64,000 nucleotides of DNA from CAYVTM01 sp964454645 (GCA_964454645.1 CAYVTM010000002.1:310001-374000), one strand, 5' to 3'. Shown: positions 18,170 through 28,003, counted from the first letter of the stretch. Notes: a model not told the origin generated them from the letters alone. Numbers and translations are program-made.

Positions 18170-19273
18170 TTAATGATGATGTTCTTCTACTGCTGTTCCA
18201 ATAAACAAAGCTGTCAACATCGTAAAGATAAAAGCTTGTAAGAATGCAACCAGTAACTCCAACACATTCATAAACAATACAAAGGCTACCGAAACCGGTG
18301 CTATTGCAAGTGATTTAAAAATAAATATCAAACAGATCAAACTTAATATAATAATGTGACCCGCGGTAATATTCGCGAACAAACGGACAATCAAGGCAAA
18401 AGGCTTAGAAAGCAGCCCGATAAGTTCCACTACTAGCATGATCGGGTATAACCACCAAGGCACATCCGGTGCTAATATGTGTTTCCAATAATATTTATTC
18501 CCGTTTACATTGGTAACAATAAAAGTTATCACTCCCAATACCAGTGTTACGGCAATATTTCCGGTTAAATTCGCTCCCCCCGGGAATACCGGTATTAATC
18601 CTAATAAATTATTGATCAGAATAAAGAAGAAGACCGTTAATAAGAAGGGCATAAAACGTGCGTACTTATGACCCAGGTTTGGTTTTGCAATATCATCACG
18701 TACAAAAAGGATAATCGGTTCCATGAAGGATTGTAATCCCTTAGGCGCTTTTCCTGTACGTTTTTTATAACTACCTGCAACACTTACGAAAATAGTAATC
18801 AGTATCACAATCGACATAAACATAGAAGCCACGTTTTTCGTAATCGACAAGTCGATGATTTTTGAAGAAGCTTTTTCATCGATGTCCCCTGCTTCGTTAA
18901 CTATTTTAATATGATCGTGGTCGAGTGCGTAGGTATAATTTCCCTGATAATGTACATGCCCATGATCGAATTTTCCTGAAGAAAATATCTCAAGACCTTT
19001 ATCAGTATAAACAATGATCGGCAAATGAATGGTAGTATGGCCCCATAAATGCCAGTCGTGCGAATCTGCAATATGATGCAATATTAGTTCGGAAGCATTA
19101 AACTCCTCTTTTTCAGTATGTGAAGTGTCGGTGTTATGAGATTCGGGATGATTTAGGGTATCTCTGCCTGGAGTGTTTAAACTTGCATAGGATGAGTATG
19201 AGAATAGACCGACGAAAGCAAGAATCAGAACTAAAGCGTATCGGGTTACATTAAAAAGACGGTTCTTTCGCAT
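18170..19273 (-). CDS. atpB: F1Fo ATP synthase a subunit with His-rich periplasmic extension
   Basis: Stator channel subunit. The C-terminal 220 residues carry the usual membrane helices and the essential arginine (Arg297 in IVRLFANITAGH). The protein is 367 residues, about 100 longer than E. coli AtpB. The extra part lies in front: a signal-peptide-like helix (residues 10-30), then about 110 polar residues very rich in His (HHIADSHDWHLWGH, KFDHGHVHY, ALDHDH). Such extensions are known in Bacteroidota AtpB, and their role is unclear. It heads the classical subunits, 16 bases after a small membrane protein gene. Confidence 0.96.
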   Translation of the reverse strand: MRKNRLFNVTRYALVLILAFVGLFSYSSYASLNTPGRDTLNHPESHNTDTSHTEKEEFNASELILHHIADSHDWHLWGHTTIHLPIIVYTDKGLEIFSSGKFDHGHVHYQGNYTYALDHDHIKIVNEAGDIDEKASSKIIDLSITKNVASMFMSIVILITIFVSVAGSYKKRTGKAPKGLQSFMEPIILFVRDDIAKPNLGHKYARFMPFLLTVFFFILINNLLGLIPVFPGGANLTGNIAVTLVLGVITFIVTNVNGNKYYWKHILAPDVPWWLYPIMLVVELIGLLSKPFALIVRLFANITAGHIIILSLICLIFIFKSLAIAPVSVAFVLFMNVLELLVAFLQAFIFTMLTALFIGTAVEEHHH

Positions 19274-19289
19274 CTATATACAGATTTTG

Positions 19290-19676
19290 TTATTTTTTTT
19301 GAGCGCGCAAGTTAGACAATAAGGAATAAATTTCAAAGGTTGTGTACACAAAATATAAAATAAAAAAATTGGTTAAAAAAACCACTGGGTTTACTTCATT
19401 AAAATGCAAGTAAAATAAAGCTAAAATCATACTTGCCAAAAGCTTTACAGTGATTGTACCCAAAACAAACCAAACCGATATTTCGGCATCTTTTCGTAAA
19501 CCGGCAAGGGAAACCTGATAGGCGATTAATGTTAATCCTGTAAAGAAAATATAAAAGCCCCATATTTCGGGTAATAAAAAACGCGCATAAGCCCCGGAAG
19601 CTTGTAAAAAATAAATGCTCAGCGCCAAAAGGATTGCAATGAATGCAAATCCCTTATAAAAAAAGGTATCACTCAC
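19290..19676 (-). CDS. Small four-helix membrane protein of the atp operon
   Basis: 128 residues with four hydrophobic segments and short polar loops, ending LRAQKK. I do not recognise a named family. It sits between the AtpI/AtpZ-like gene, whose stop codon it touches at base 19676, and atpB. Its place matches that of small hydrophobic atp-operon proteins thought to help c-ring assembly or magnesium/proton handling, but no motif proves this. The tight overlap with the upstream gene indicates translational coupling. Confidence 0.75.
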   Translation of the reverse strand: MSDTFFYKGFAFIAILLALSIYFLQASGAYARFLLPEIWGFYIFFTGLTLIAYQVSLAGLRKDAEISVWFVLGTITVKLLASMILALFYLHFNEVNPVVFLTNFFILYFVYTTFEIYSLLSNLRAQKK

Positions 19677-19900
19677 TATTTTAATTGTTTAAAAACAGTA
19701 TACAGTGCTATACTTATGCCTATAATAGAACTTAGGGCAGTAATCCACGCCACTTGTGTTTGGAAATATCCGTCGAGGTAATAACCCAGATAGGCAAAAA
19801 TGCCGATAATTGTCAGCATTTGGAATACGATACCCGAATAAACAGCGTAATTACGAAGCGGTTGTCGGGTTGAGTTCTTGTCTTTTTTGCTCGCTTTCAT
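19676..19900 (-). CDS. AtpI/AtpZ-like F1Fo ATPase assembly protein
   Basis: Small protein with a basic N-terminus (MKASKKDKNSTRQ) and two membrane helices (YAVYSGIVFQMLTIIGIFAYLGYYLDG and a second of about 20 residues), the layout of AtpZ/AtpI proteins. I chose the ATG at 19900 (74 residues), which has AGGAG about ten bases upstream. An in-frame start at 19924 would add eight residues. It overlaps the 3' end of the bactofilin gene by about 50 bases and shares a base with the next gene, so the whole run is one transcript. The likely role is assembly of the c-ring. Confidence 0.8.
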   Translation of the reverse strand: MKASKKDKNSTRQPLRNYAVYSGIVFQMLTIIGIFAYLGYYLDGYFQTQVAWITALSSIIGISIALYTVFKQLK

Positions 19901-20291
19901 TGCTTTTCTCCTCTCCCGAGGCATCTAAATCGATACCCATATTACAATTCCCGGTAAATACCGCCCCCGACTCTACAATTAATTTATTGGTATTGATATC
20001 GCCATTCACTTTTGCGCTTGCCTTTAAATACAGGATTTCAGAAACACTTACTTCACCTTTCAGGGTACCACTCACATCGGCTTGTGTACCAATTATATCG
20101 CCGGTAACTATTCCCGTAACACCAATCACTACTTTAGATTTGGAAATAATATTTCCTCTTATTTCACCATCGATACGAATATCTCCTTTGCAGGAAATAT
20201 CACCTGTAATACTTGTTCCTACACCTATCAGGTTGATACTGCCATTTAAGGCATTTCCTTGTATATTTTTTTCTTCTTTTTTACTACGCAT
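19851..20291 (-). CDS. Bactofilin (polymer-forming cytoskeletal protein)
   Basis: 146-residue bactofilin-family protein. The core is a right-handed beta-helix with short repeats (GDISCKGDIRIDGEIRGNIISKSKV and following turns, roughly residues 28-120), flanked by disordered tails with the charged C-terminus DASGEEKSNESEQ. Bactofilins polymerise without nucleotide and act as membrane-linked scaffolds for cell-wall enzymes. The gene follows an M23 peptidase by 10 bases, a pairing seen in other bacteria where both shape the wall. Its 3' end overlaps the AtpI/AtpZ-like gene. Confidence 0.93.
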   Translation of the reverse strand: MRSKKEEKNIQGNALNGSINLIGVGTSITGDISCKGDIRIDGEIRGNIISKSKVVIGVTGIVTGDIIGTQADVSGTLKGEVSVSEILYLKASAKVNGDINTNKLIVESGAVFTGNCNMGIDLDASGEEKSNESEQKRQELNPTTAS

Positions 20292-20301
20292 GATGTTGAT
20301 G

Positions 20302-21168
20302 TTAAAAGTTTATATAATCTATAGGGTTTATTGCATTTCCACTATACCATAACTCCAGATGCAAATGCGGCCCGTTGTTCGAAAACTCTCCGGTTTCACC
20401 TACAATAGCAATAGGCTCGCCGGCGCGAACAAAATTACCAACTTTTTTTAATAAGACCGAGTTATGTTTATAGATTGACATTAAATTATTTGCGTGTTGT
20501 ACCGCTATGATATATCCGGTTTCCGAGGTCCAGGATGCTAAAACCACAGTTCCTTCCAGAACCGACTTAATCGCTTCGTTTTTCGATGCTGCTATATCTA
20601 TACCGTAATGTTGAATTTTAGCATCGTATTTTTGCGTAACCACCCCCTTTAAAGGGGTAAAAAACGAATAACCCGCAATTCCGGTAGTCTTTAAACTCGA
20701 CTCTTGTAAAGACAAATCGTATTGATTCTGAGACTCTATCATCAAACGTAACAAAGAATCTTCTTCGGGCTTTGCCCCAATTTTAAATGTGGTATCGATT
20801 AATACAGGCTTACTGTTTGTATTAATTGTATCATTTAATCCGACGGTCCCATCAATAACACTCTTAATGTTCTGAATGTATAAATCATTTGCCGACAATA
20901 ATCTTTCTAATGAATCCACGTGATTCGACATTTCATTAATATCTCTCCGCAAGGAAACATCCGCATAACCCGGAATATATTCTTTTAAGGGTGTAAATAC
21001 CAGAATAGAAGTAACAATACCAATCAACAATACCAGTAACATACTCAATAGCACAAATACATTGATTCTGTTTAATGTAAAAGATGCCTTTTCTTCGAAA
21101 GTCTGCTCGTTCAGAATTACGAGTTTATACTTTACTCTAAGTCTTTTAAATATACTTTGTTTTTTCAC
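20302..21168 (-). CDS. M23 family peptidoglycan endopeptidase, membrane-anchored
   Basis: 288 residues. A basic cytoplasmic start and one membrane helix (about 35-60) are followed by a coiled-coil region (RRDINEMSNHVDSLERLLS), then a LytM/M23 zinc peptidase domain at about 170-285. Ligand motifs HYGIDIAA (H-x3-D) and HLHLE are intact, so the enzyme should be active and cut peptide cross-links. The N-terminal layout is that of MepM-like and Csd1-like enzymes. It leads the operon that continues into bactofilin and the ATP synthase genes, and the neighbouring bactofilin is the obvious partner. Confidence 0.92.
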   Translation of the reverse strand: MKKQSIFKRLRVKYKLVILNEQTFEEKASFTLNRINVFVLLSMLLVLLIGIVTSILVFTPLKEYIPGYADVSLRRDINEMSNHVDSLERLLSANDLYIQNIKSVIDGTVGLNDTINTNSKPVLIDTTFKIGAKPEEDSLLRLMIESQNQYDLSLQESSLKTTGIAGYSFFTPLKGVVTQKYDAKIQHYGIDIAASKNEAIKSVLEGTVVLASWTSETGYIIAVQHANNLMSIYKHNSVLLKKVGNFVRAGEPIAIVGETGEFSNNGPHLHLELWYSGNAINPIDYINF

Positions 21169-21311
21169 AAATTTTGAATTGTACGGATTTGCAAATTAAG
21201 CTAAAATTGTTGAAAAGGCTTAATTTCCCTTAATTTTAATTGTATTTTGCAACAGATTTACGTATACGTTAAAAATTAATAATAAGCACGGAATCTTTCA
21301 TTAAATTAAAA

Positions 21312-21319
21312 TATTTTTG
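21312..21319 (+). promoter_or_regulatory. Bacteroidota -7 element that bears on the porW start
   Basis: TATTTTTG matches TAnnTTTG. Its last base is the first base of the upstream GTG candidate start (21319), so transcription starting a few bases downstream would miss that codon. This favours the TTG at 21361. Confidence 0.4.
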
Positions 21320-21360
21320 TGCTTATTCAGTTTATATCTACTATCATATATTTATTAAAA

Positions 21361-23952
21361 TTGGTTCCTAAGATTTTTAAATTATCCAGTATATTATTGA
21401 TTACGGCCTGTCTGACAATTTCGCTACAGGCATGTAAATCGGGTAAAAAGAATACGCTTATTAAACGTGCGTATCACAATACGACAGCTCATTACAACGG
21501 TTATTTCAACGCTAAAATGCGTATAGATAATTTTGCAAAGCAATCGGAAAAAGCTTATGTTGACCGTTACGACCAATTATTATCTGTATTCCGACATGAT
21601 ACCGAAAAGAAACCCGGCTCGGGTACTCAAGCTTTGGATGAGGCCATTAAGAAAGCTTCTTATGTTATTCAACGTCACGAAATCAGCAGATGGATTGATG
21701 ATTCTTACTTATTAATCGGTCAAGCATATTTTTATAAATCGGATTATTATACCGCACTGGAAAGCTTTCAGTTTGTCGCAGGGAAATATAAGGGTAAACC
21801 TATTGCGAATGAAGCCTATACCTGGATGATCCGCAGTTATGTTCAACTCGGCAAATTAGCTCAGGCAGAATCGATTATTAATGTAGCTTTAGCCAGCACA
21901 AACTTTCCTAAAAAGGGGTTGTCGGATTTATTTGCTTCAACTGCTTCTTTTTACATAGTCAAAAAAAACTACCCGAAAGCTATAGAATATCTTCAAAAAT
22001 CCATCAACCACGAAAATAAAAAAAGCACACGTGCCAGATATACGTATATCATCGCTCAGCTATACGAGCACATTGGCGAAGCCGACAAAGCTGCCGTACA
22101 TTACAGAAAAGTAATGAAGATGCGCCCTCCTTATGAAATGGAATTTAATGCAAAAATTAATTCCGCCAGATTGTTTCAAGCAAAAACCCTTGCTTCAAAA
22201 AAAGAAATACAAAAACAACTTCATAAGTTGTTGAGAGATGATAAAAATATTGAGTTTAGAGATCAGATATATTTTGCATTAGCGGATATTGAAGAAAAGG
22301 AAAACGATATTCCTGATGCGATGCGTTATTACCGTTTATCATCTCAAAGCAGTATCAATAATTTTCCTCAAAAAGGCAACTCATTGTTACGTTTAGCCAC
22401 TATTTATTTCGACCAAACCAATTACGAACAAGCACAACTTCATTACGACAGTGCAAGTACATTTTTACCCAAAGAACATGCCCAATACGAGCTTGCACTC
22501 TCCCGTAAAAACAGCTTAGCCCGTCTGGTTGAAAATTTAAAAATAATTGCAAGGGAAGATAGCCTTCAGAATCTGGCAAAGATGTCTGACGAGGATCGAT
22601 TAAAAGCCATTGATCAAGCCATTGCCTACGATAAAGAAGCCGAAAGAAAAGCTAAAGAAGCCGAAGAAAATTTAAAAAATAATTTAGCTAATGCCAGTAC
22701 GCTTATAAACAAAGCCAACACTCCTACTGTACAAGGAAATATATGGTACTTCTATAATCCTGCTGCAATGGGAATAGGGGCTAACGATTTCGTCAAGCAG
22801 TTTGGAAGAAGAGCTTTGGAAGATAACTGGAGGAGATCAAACAAAGAATCTTTTGCAAGTATAGAGGAAGAAGAGAATGATGCTGAACTCGACAGTATAG
22901 TAAGCAGTGGAAAAAATGAAACAGATGCTTTACGAATTAAGTATTCTAAGAATATTCCTTTAACCGAATCGCAAATGAAAGCTTCTTTAGATAAAATTGC
23001 TAAAGCCTATTACAATGCGGGGCTGTTCTATAAGGAAGAGCTCAACAATCTGAAAGCATCTATTACTACTTTCGAAGCCCTGATTCGTAAATATCCTGAA
23101 AATAATTATTTACTCGAATCCTATTTTAATTTGTACCGAATTTATTTAAGTCAGAATAACATCAGTCAATCCGATTATTATAAAAATAAATTATTAAACG
23201 ACTACCCTGAATCACTTTTCACGAAAGTAATTTTAGATCCCGACTACAGCAGTGATGTAAAAGAACTCGATAAACGTGCTCAAAAATATTATTCAACTAT
23301 TTACGATGCTTATCTGACAAATAATTATCCTTTAATCATCGGACAAAAAAGTTATGTAGATTCAACATTTGCCAATACAAGTATAGGTCCTTTATACGCT
23401 TATCTATATGCTCTTTCTATCGCTAAAACAGAAAGCGCCGATAAATTCGAATCCGCACTTCAGGATCTTATAAAAAATTATCCGGGTTCTACTCAAGCGG
23501 ATCTTGCACGTGAGACTCTTAAGAAAATTGCTGAAAGAAAAAATAAAGGATCGATTTCTTCGAACAGTATTGCGGAAGTAAAATATGAAACAGATGCCCG
23601 TGGCCCCTTCTACTACATGATTAGCGTAAACATGAAATCAAATCTTAACGCTACTAAAGCCGGGCTTGCTCAACTCAACAGGCAGCAATTTTCGTTGGAT
23701 AAACTGAACATTATTTCTGAAATTCTCGATGATTCGTATCAGTACATTTTGGTAAGAGAATTTAACGATCTAAACAAAGCAAGGAATTATTTATCGACAG
23801 TTAACAAAGAGGCCAGTACACTAATAAAAATTCCCCCTGCCGATTACTCTACAAGTATAATTTCACAAAGAAATTTTATTACCTTAAAAGAAAGCAAGGA
23901 ATTGAAAAAATATCTGCAATTTTATCAATTAAATTACAGTACGAATGAATAA
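21361..23952 (+). CDS. PorW/SprE-like TPR lipoprotein (type IX secretion/gliding)
   Basis: Large TPR lipoprotein of about 863 residues. From TTG 21361 the signal peptide ends in ISLQAC. An in-frame GTG at 21319 would add 14 residues but overlaps a likely -7 element. After the lipid Cys come the pattern YHNTTAHYNGYFNA and many TPR-like repeats over about 80-450 and 580-760. This layout and length match PorW of Porphyromonas and SprE of Flavobacterium, known from published work to be needed for type IX secretion and gliding. The C-terminal 100 residues (about 765-863) form a small domain beginning near GPFYYMISV. It overlaps the next gene by 8 bases. Confidence 0.8.
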   Translation: MVPKIFKLSSILLITACLTISLQACKSGKKNTLIKRAYHNTTAHYNGYFNAKMRIDNFAKQSEKAYVDRYDQLLSVFRHDTEKKPGSGTQALDEAIKKASYVIQRHEISRWIDDSYLLIGQAYFYKSDYYTALESFQFVAGKYKGKPIANEAYTWMIRSYVQLGKLAQAESIINVALASTNFPKKGLSDLFASTASFYIVKKNYPKAIEYLQKSINHENKKSTRARYTYIIAQLYEHIGEADKAAVHYRKVMKMRPPYEMEFNAKINSARLFQAKTLASKKEIQKQLHKLLRDDKNIEFRDQIYFALADIEEKENDIPDAMRYYRLSSQSSINNFPQKGNSLLRLATIYFDQTNYEQAQLHYDSASTFLPKEHAQYELALSRKNSLARLVENLKIIAREDSLQNLAKMSDEDRLKAIDQAIAYDKEAERKAKEAEENLKNNLANASTLINKANTPTVQGNIWYFYNPAAMGIGANDFVKQFGRRALEDNWRRSNKESFASIEEEENDAELDSIVSSGKNETDALRIKYSKNIPLTESQMKASLDKIAKAYYNAGLFYKEELNNLKASITTFEALIRKYPENNYLLESYFNLYRIYLSQNNISQSDYYKNKLLNDYPESLFTKVILDPDYSSDVKELDKRAQKYYSTIYDAYLTNNYPLIIGQKSYVDSTFANTSIGPLYAYLYALSIAKTESADKFESALQDLIKNYPGSTQADLARETLKKIAERKNKGSISSNSIAEVKYETDARGPFYYMISVNMKSNLNATKAGLAQLNRQQFSLDKLNIISEILDDSYQYILVREFNDLNKARNYLSTVNKEASTLIKIPPADYSTSIISQRNFITLKESKELKKYLQFYQLNYSTNE

Positions 23953-26158
23953 AGAAGAAAACATACGCAAAACTGATCTACGAAAATACAAGAAAATATT
24001 TTGGATAATCGTCCTTGGCATTTTTCTGTTTGTTGCTGGATTAATCAGTGCCGTAAACTTTGGCTTATTTGGAAAGCTTCCATCATTCCGCGATTTAGAA
24101 AATCCAAAAAGTAATTTAGCTTCCGAAATACATTCCGCAGACGGAGTTGTTTTAGGAACTTATTATATCCAGAATCGTTCAAATACTAAATTTACCGACT
24201 TATCTCCGAATTTAGTAAATGCATTAATTGCAACTGAGGACATTCGTTTTTACAAACATTCGGGAATTGATTTAAAGGGAACTTTCGCAATCATTTTCTA
24301 CACGGCTATAGGCAAAAAAAGGGGGTCCAGTACGATCACACAACAGTTGGCAAAAAATCTTTTTCCTCGTCAGCGTCAAACCATTTGGAACATTGGTGTT
24401 ATTAAATTAAAAGAATGGATTACAGCCATCAAGATTGAAAGAAATTATACCAAGGAAGAAATTATCACCATGTATTTTAATACAGTCGATTTCGGAAGTA
24501 ATTCCTTTGGGATAAAATCTGCTTCGAAGACGTATTTTAACACCAGTCCCGATCGGCTTACTGTCGATCAGGCTGCACTATTAGTAGGTATTTTGAAGGG
24601 AACTACCGTATATTCTCCGGTACGAAATCCGGAACGGGCATTAGCACGTCGTAATGTGGTACTTGTTCAAATGAATAAATATGATTTTATTACTGATGAA
24701 GATTTTGAAAAATATAAAGCACTGGATTTAAATTTAGACTATCGCAACGCCAATCATAATAAGGGCCTGGCAACATACTTCCGTGAGTACCTTCGCCTGG
24801 AACTTAATGCATGGTGTAAAGAAAATATTAAATCAGACGGTGAGAAATACGACTTATATCGTGATGGATTAAAAATTTATACCACGATTGATTCACGTAT
24901 GCAGAGGTATGCAGAGGAGGCACTAACAGAACACCTGAGTTATATTCAGGATGAATTCTTTAAACACTGGAAAGGAAGAATCCCCTGGGGAGATAATAAC
25001 GACCTGATTATACAATCGATGAAACGTAGTGATCGATATATTCAGATGAGAAACGACGGCTATTCGGAAAATGAAATTGAGACTGCCTTTAAAACTCCTA
25101 CACCCATGACCGTTTTTTCCTGGACAGGAGATATTGACACCACACTTACTCCCCTCGATTCGATTAAATATTATAAATATTATTTACGATCTTCTTTCAT
25201 GTCGATGGATCCACATACAGGACATATAAAGGCTTGGGTTGGCGGGCCCAATTACGAGTACTTTAAATACGATCAGGTAAAAGTTGGGAAACGTCAGGTA
25301 GGATCTACTTTTAAACCCTTTGTTTATACAGTTGCTATGGACAATGGTTGGTCGCCTTGCTTTGAAGTACCTAATCTTCCGGTAGTATTCGAAGAATATG
25401 ACAATTGGTCTCCTAAAAATTCGGATGGAAAAGAAGGCGGAATGCTGAGTTTACGGGCCGGTATGGCGCAATCCATTAATCATATTACAGCTTATATGAT
25501 GAAGCAGGTTGGTCCACAGGCGGTGGTAAACGTTGCTAAGAAAATGGGGATAACAAGCGATATCCCGACTCTTCCGTCCATTGCTTTAGGTACTGCCGAT
25601 GTAACTTTATACGAAATGGTTGGTGCCTATGCTTGTTATGTAAACCGTGGTGTATGGACCGAACCTATCTACATTACACGTATTGAAGATAAAAACGGAA
25701 ATATATTATTCGAAAAAATTCCCAAACGTGTAGATGCTCTTTCTGAGCAAACTGCTTATCTGATGACTCACATGTTACAGGCTGTAGTGAATGAAGGATC
25801 GGGTATGCGTTTAAGAGGCCCCCGCTATCGATTCAAAAATCAGATGGGAGGCAAAACAGGAACAACACAAGACAACTCGGATGGATGGTTCATAGGTATT
25901 ACACCCGACTTGGTTTCCGGCGCATGGACAGGTGCCGAAGACCGGGCAATCCACTTCCGTTCCACTACTTTAGGACAGGGAGCAAATACAGCTTTACCTA
26001 TTTGGGCTTTATATATGAAAAAAGTCTATGCAGATCCAACTCTCAAAATATCTCAACGCGATTTTGAGCAACCCTCAGGCGGACTTACTGTTGAGATAGA
26101 TTGTGATCAATACAAAGAGAAAAATACGACAACAACAAACCCTGCATTAGAGTTTTAG
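23945..26158 (+). CDS. Penicillin-binding protein 1A (bifunctional transglycosylase/transpeptidase)
   Basis: Polymerises and cross-links peptidoglycan. After a short cytoplasmic tail and one membrane helix (about 17-40), the GT51 domain shows the catalytic-glutamate motif ATEDIRFYKHSGID and GSSTITQQLAKN. The transpeptidase domain has SxxK as STFK (Ser454, Lys457), SIN in AQSINHITAY and KTGT. All are intact, and the 737-residue length is typical. The gene overlaps the PorW/SprE-like gene by 8 bases and is followed after 24 bases by uvrC. The overlap suggests translational coupling between wall synthesis and the secretion lipoprotein. Confidence 0.96.
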   Translation: MNKEENIRKTDLRKYKKIFWIIVLGIFLFVAGLISAVNFGLFGKLPSFRDLENPKSNLASEIHSADGVVLGTYYIQNRSNTKFTDLSPNLVNALIATEDIRFYKHSGIDLKGTFAIIFYTAIGKKRGSSTITQQLAKNLFPRQRQTIWNIGVIKLKEWITAIKIERNYTKEEIITMYFNTVDFGSNSFGIKSASKTYFNTSPDRLTVDQAALLVGILKGTTVYSPVRNPERALARRNVVLVQMNKYDFITDEDFEKYKALDLNLDYRNANHNKGLATYFREYLRLELNAWCKENIKSDGEKYDLYRDGLKIYTTIDSRMQRYAEEALTEHLSYIQDEFFKHWKGRIPWGDNNDLIIQSMKRSDRYIQMRNDGYSENEIETAFKTPTPMTVFSWTGDIDTTLTPLDSIKYYKYYLRSSFMSMDPHTGHIKAWVGGPNYEYFKYDQVKVGKRQVGSTFKPFVYTVAMDNGWSPCFEVPNLPVVFEEYDNWSPKNSDGKEGGMLSLRAGMAQSINHITAYMMKQVGPQAVVNVAKKMGITSDIPTLPSIALGTADVTLYEMVGAYACYVNRGVWTEPIYITRIEDKNGNILFEKIPKRVDALSEQTAYLMTHMLQAVVNEGSGMRLRGPRYRFKNQMGGKTGTTQDNSDGWFIGITPDLVSGAWTGAEDRAIHFRSTTLGQGANTALPIWALYMKKVYADPTLKISQRDFEQPSGGLTVEIDCDQYKEKNTTTTNPALEF

Positions 26159-26182
26159 TTTTTATTGCATAATATTTTAATC

Positions 26183-27982
26183 ATGCCTGCTTTTGATCCT
26201 CGTGAGCGTTTAAAAACGATTCCTCATAAACCCGGGGTCTATCAATATTTCGATGCCAATAACGAGCTCATTTATATTGGGAAAGCAAAAGATTTGCGCA
26301 ATCGCGTTGCTTCGTATTTTAATAATGAAAAATTAAATGCGAAAACCAAGACACTCGTTCGAAAAATAAATGATATAAAATTCATTCTGGTAGATACCGA
26401 GATTGATGCCTGGCTACTGGAAAACTCCCTGATCAAAAAGCATCAGCCTAAGTACAATGTAATGCTGAAGGACGATAAAACCTATCCTTACATTTGTATC
26501 AAAAATGAACCTTTTCCACGGGTCTTTTCTACTCGCATACTGAGTAAAGACGGCTCAAAGTACTTTGGCCCTTATGCTTCAGGTCGTATGATGCACACTA
26601 TTTTAGATCTGATAAAAGGCTTATATCCCCTCCGCAATTGTAACCTGAATCTGACCAAAGAAAATATTGAAGCAGGAAAATTTAAAGTCTGTCTCGAATA
26701 TCAAATCGGGAATTGTACAGGCCCCTGTCAGGCTTTCCAAACAGAAGAAGATTATGAAGCGAATATTCGTGAGATAAAAGAAATACTGAAAGGAAATATT
26801 TCTCCTGTTCTGCAACATTTAAAGCAGGAAATGCGAAAAGCTGCTGCTGCAATGCAATTCGAAATTGCTAACGACTACAAAGAGAAAATAGAGAGCCTGG
26901 AAAATTATCAAAGTAAATCTACCGTAGTAAGCCCTAGTATTGATAACATCGATGTATTCTCTATTTCTTCCGATGAAAAAGTTGCCTTTGTAAATTACAT
27001 TAAAGTAGTACGCGGAACGATTGCACAAACACAAACCGTGGAAATCCGGAAAAAACTAGATGAAAGTAATGAAGAGCTACTCCTGTACGCAATCAGTGAT
27101 TTCAGGGAACGTTTTGAAAGTAATGCAAGGGAAATAATTGTCCCCTTTGAACTGGAAATTGAAGGCAATGAAAACCTGCGCTTCCATGTTCCGAAAATAG
27201 GTGATAAGAAAAACCTGCTTGACCTTTCGTATAAAAATGCATTATTCTTCAAGAAATCGAAACTGGAACAATATGAAAAACTAAATCCGGAATTAAAAAC
27301 CGAACGGATATTGACTCAACTCCAAAAGGATTTGCGGTTAAATCAATTACCAACACATATTGAATGTTTCGACAATTCTAATTTTCAGGGTAAGTATCCG
27401 GTTTCGGCAATGGTAGTTTTCAAAAATGCAAAACCTTCTAAAAAAGATTACAGACATTTTAATGTAAAAACAGTTGAAGGACCAAACGATTTTGCAACGA
27501 TGGAAGAAGTAATCTACCGGCGTTATAAGCGTGCAACAGATACAAGCGAAGACTTACCTCAGTTAATTGTTATAGATGGAGGGAAAGGGCAATTATCATC
27601 GGCTCTTAAGAGTTTAAAAAAGATAGGAATCGATAAAAAAGTGAGTATGATTGGAATTGCGAAACGATTGGAAGAAATATATTATCCCGGCGACAGCCAT
27701 CCCTTATACATCGACAAGAAATCAGAAAGTTTAAAGATTATTCAGCAATTACGCGATGAGGCACATCGTTTCGGAATAACTTTCCATCGCAAGAAACGGG
27801 AGCAGGGAACACTGATTACCGAACTGGAACAAATTGAAGGAATCGGAAAGGCAAGCAGCGAAAAATTGTTAAACAAATTCAAATCAGTTAAGAAAATAAA
27901 AACCTTAAGCGACGAAGAATTACTGACCGTACTGAGTAAAAGACAATTGAAATCTTTGAGAATTTTTTTCGCGGATGAGTAA
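26183..27982 (+). CDS. uvrC: Excinuclease ABC subunit C
   Basis: Makes both incisions in nucleotide excision repair after UvrAB damage recognition. I chose the ATG at 26183 (MPAFDPRERLKTIPHKPG); an in-frame TTG 18 bases earlier adds only six non-conserved residues. The protein has the N-terminal GIY-YIG nuclease (GVYQYFDANNELIYIGKAKDL, RNRVASYF), four Cys around CLEYQIGNCTGPCQ, a UVR motif near MRKAAAAMQFEIANDYKE, the C-terminal RNase H-like nuclease (IECFDNSNFQG, VIDGGKGQL), and helix-hairpin-helix repeats at the end (IEGIGKASSEKLL). The length of 599 residues is normal. Confidence 0.97.
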   Translation: MPAFDPRERLKTIPHKPGVYQYFDANNELIYIGKAKDLRNRVASYFNNEKLNAKTKTLVRKINDIKFILVDTEIDAWLLENSLIKKHQPKYNVMLKDDKTYPYICIKNEPFPRVFSTRILSKDGSKYFGPYASGRMMHTILDLIKGLYPLRNCNLNLTKENIEAGKFKVCLEYQIGNCTGPCQAFQTEEDYEANIREIKEILKGNISPVLQHLKQEMRKAAAAMQFEIANDYKEKIESLENYQSKSTVVSPSIDNIDVFSISSDEKVAFVNYIKVVRGTIAQTQTVEIRKKLDESNEELLLYAISDFRERFESNAREIIVPFELEIEGNENLRFHVPKIGDKKNLLDLSYKNALFFKKSKLEQYEKLNPELKTERILTQLQKDLRLNQLPTHIECFDNSNFQGKYPVSAMVVFKNAKPSKKDYRHFNVKTVEGPNDFATMEEVIYRRYKRATDTSEDLPQLIVIDGGKGQLSSALKSLKKIGIDKKVSMIGIAKRLEEIYYPGDSHPLYIDKKSESLKIIQQLRDEAHRFGITFHRKKREQGTLITELEQIEGIGKASSEKLLNKFKSVKKIKTLSDEELLTVLSKRQLKSLRIFFADE

Positions 27983-28003
27983 TACCATCTTATATGCAAC
28001 AAA

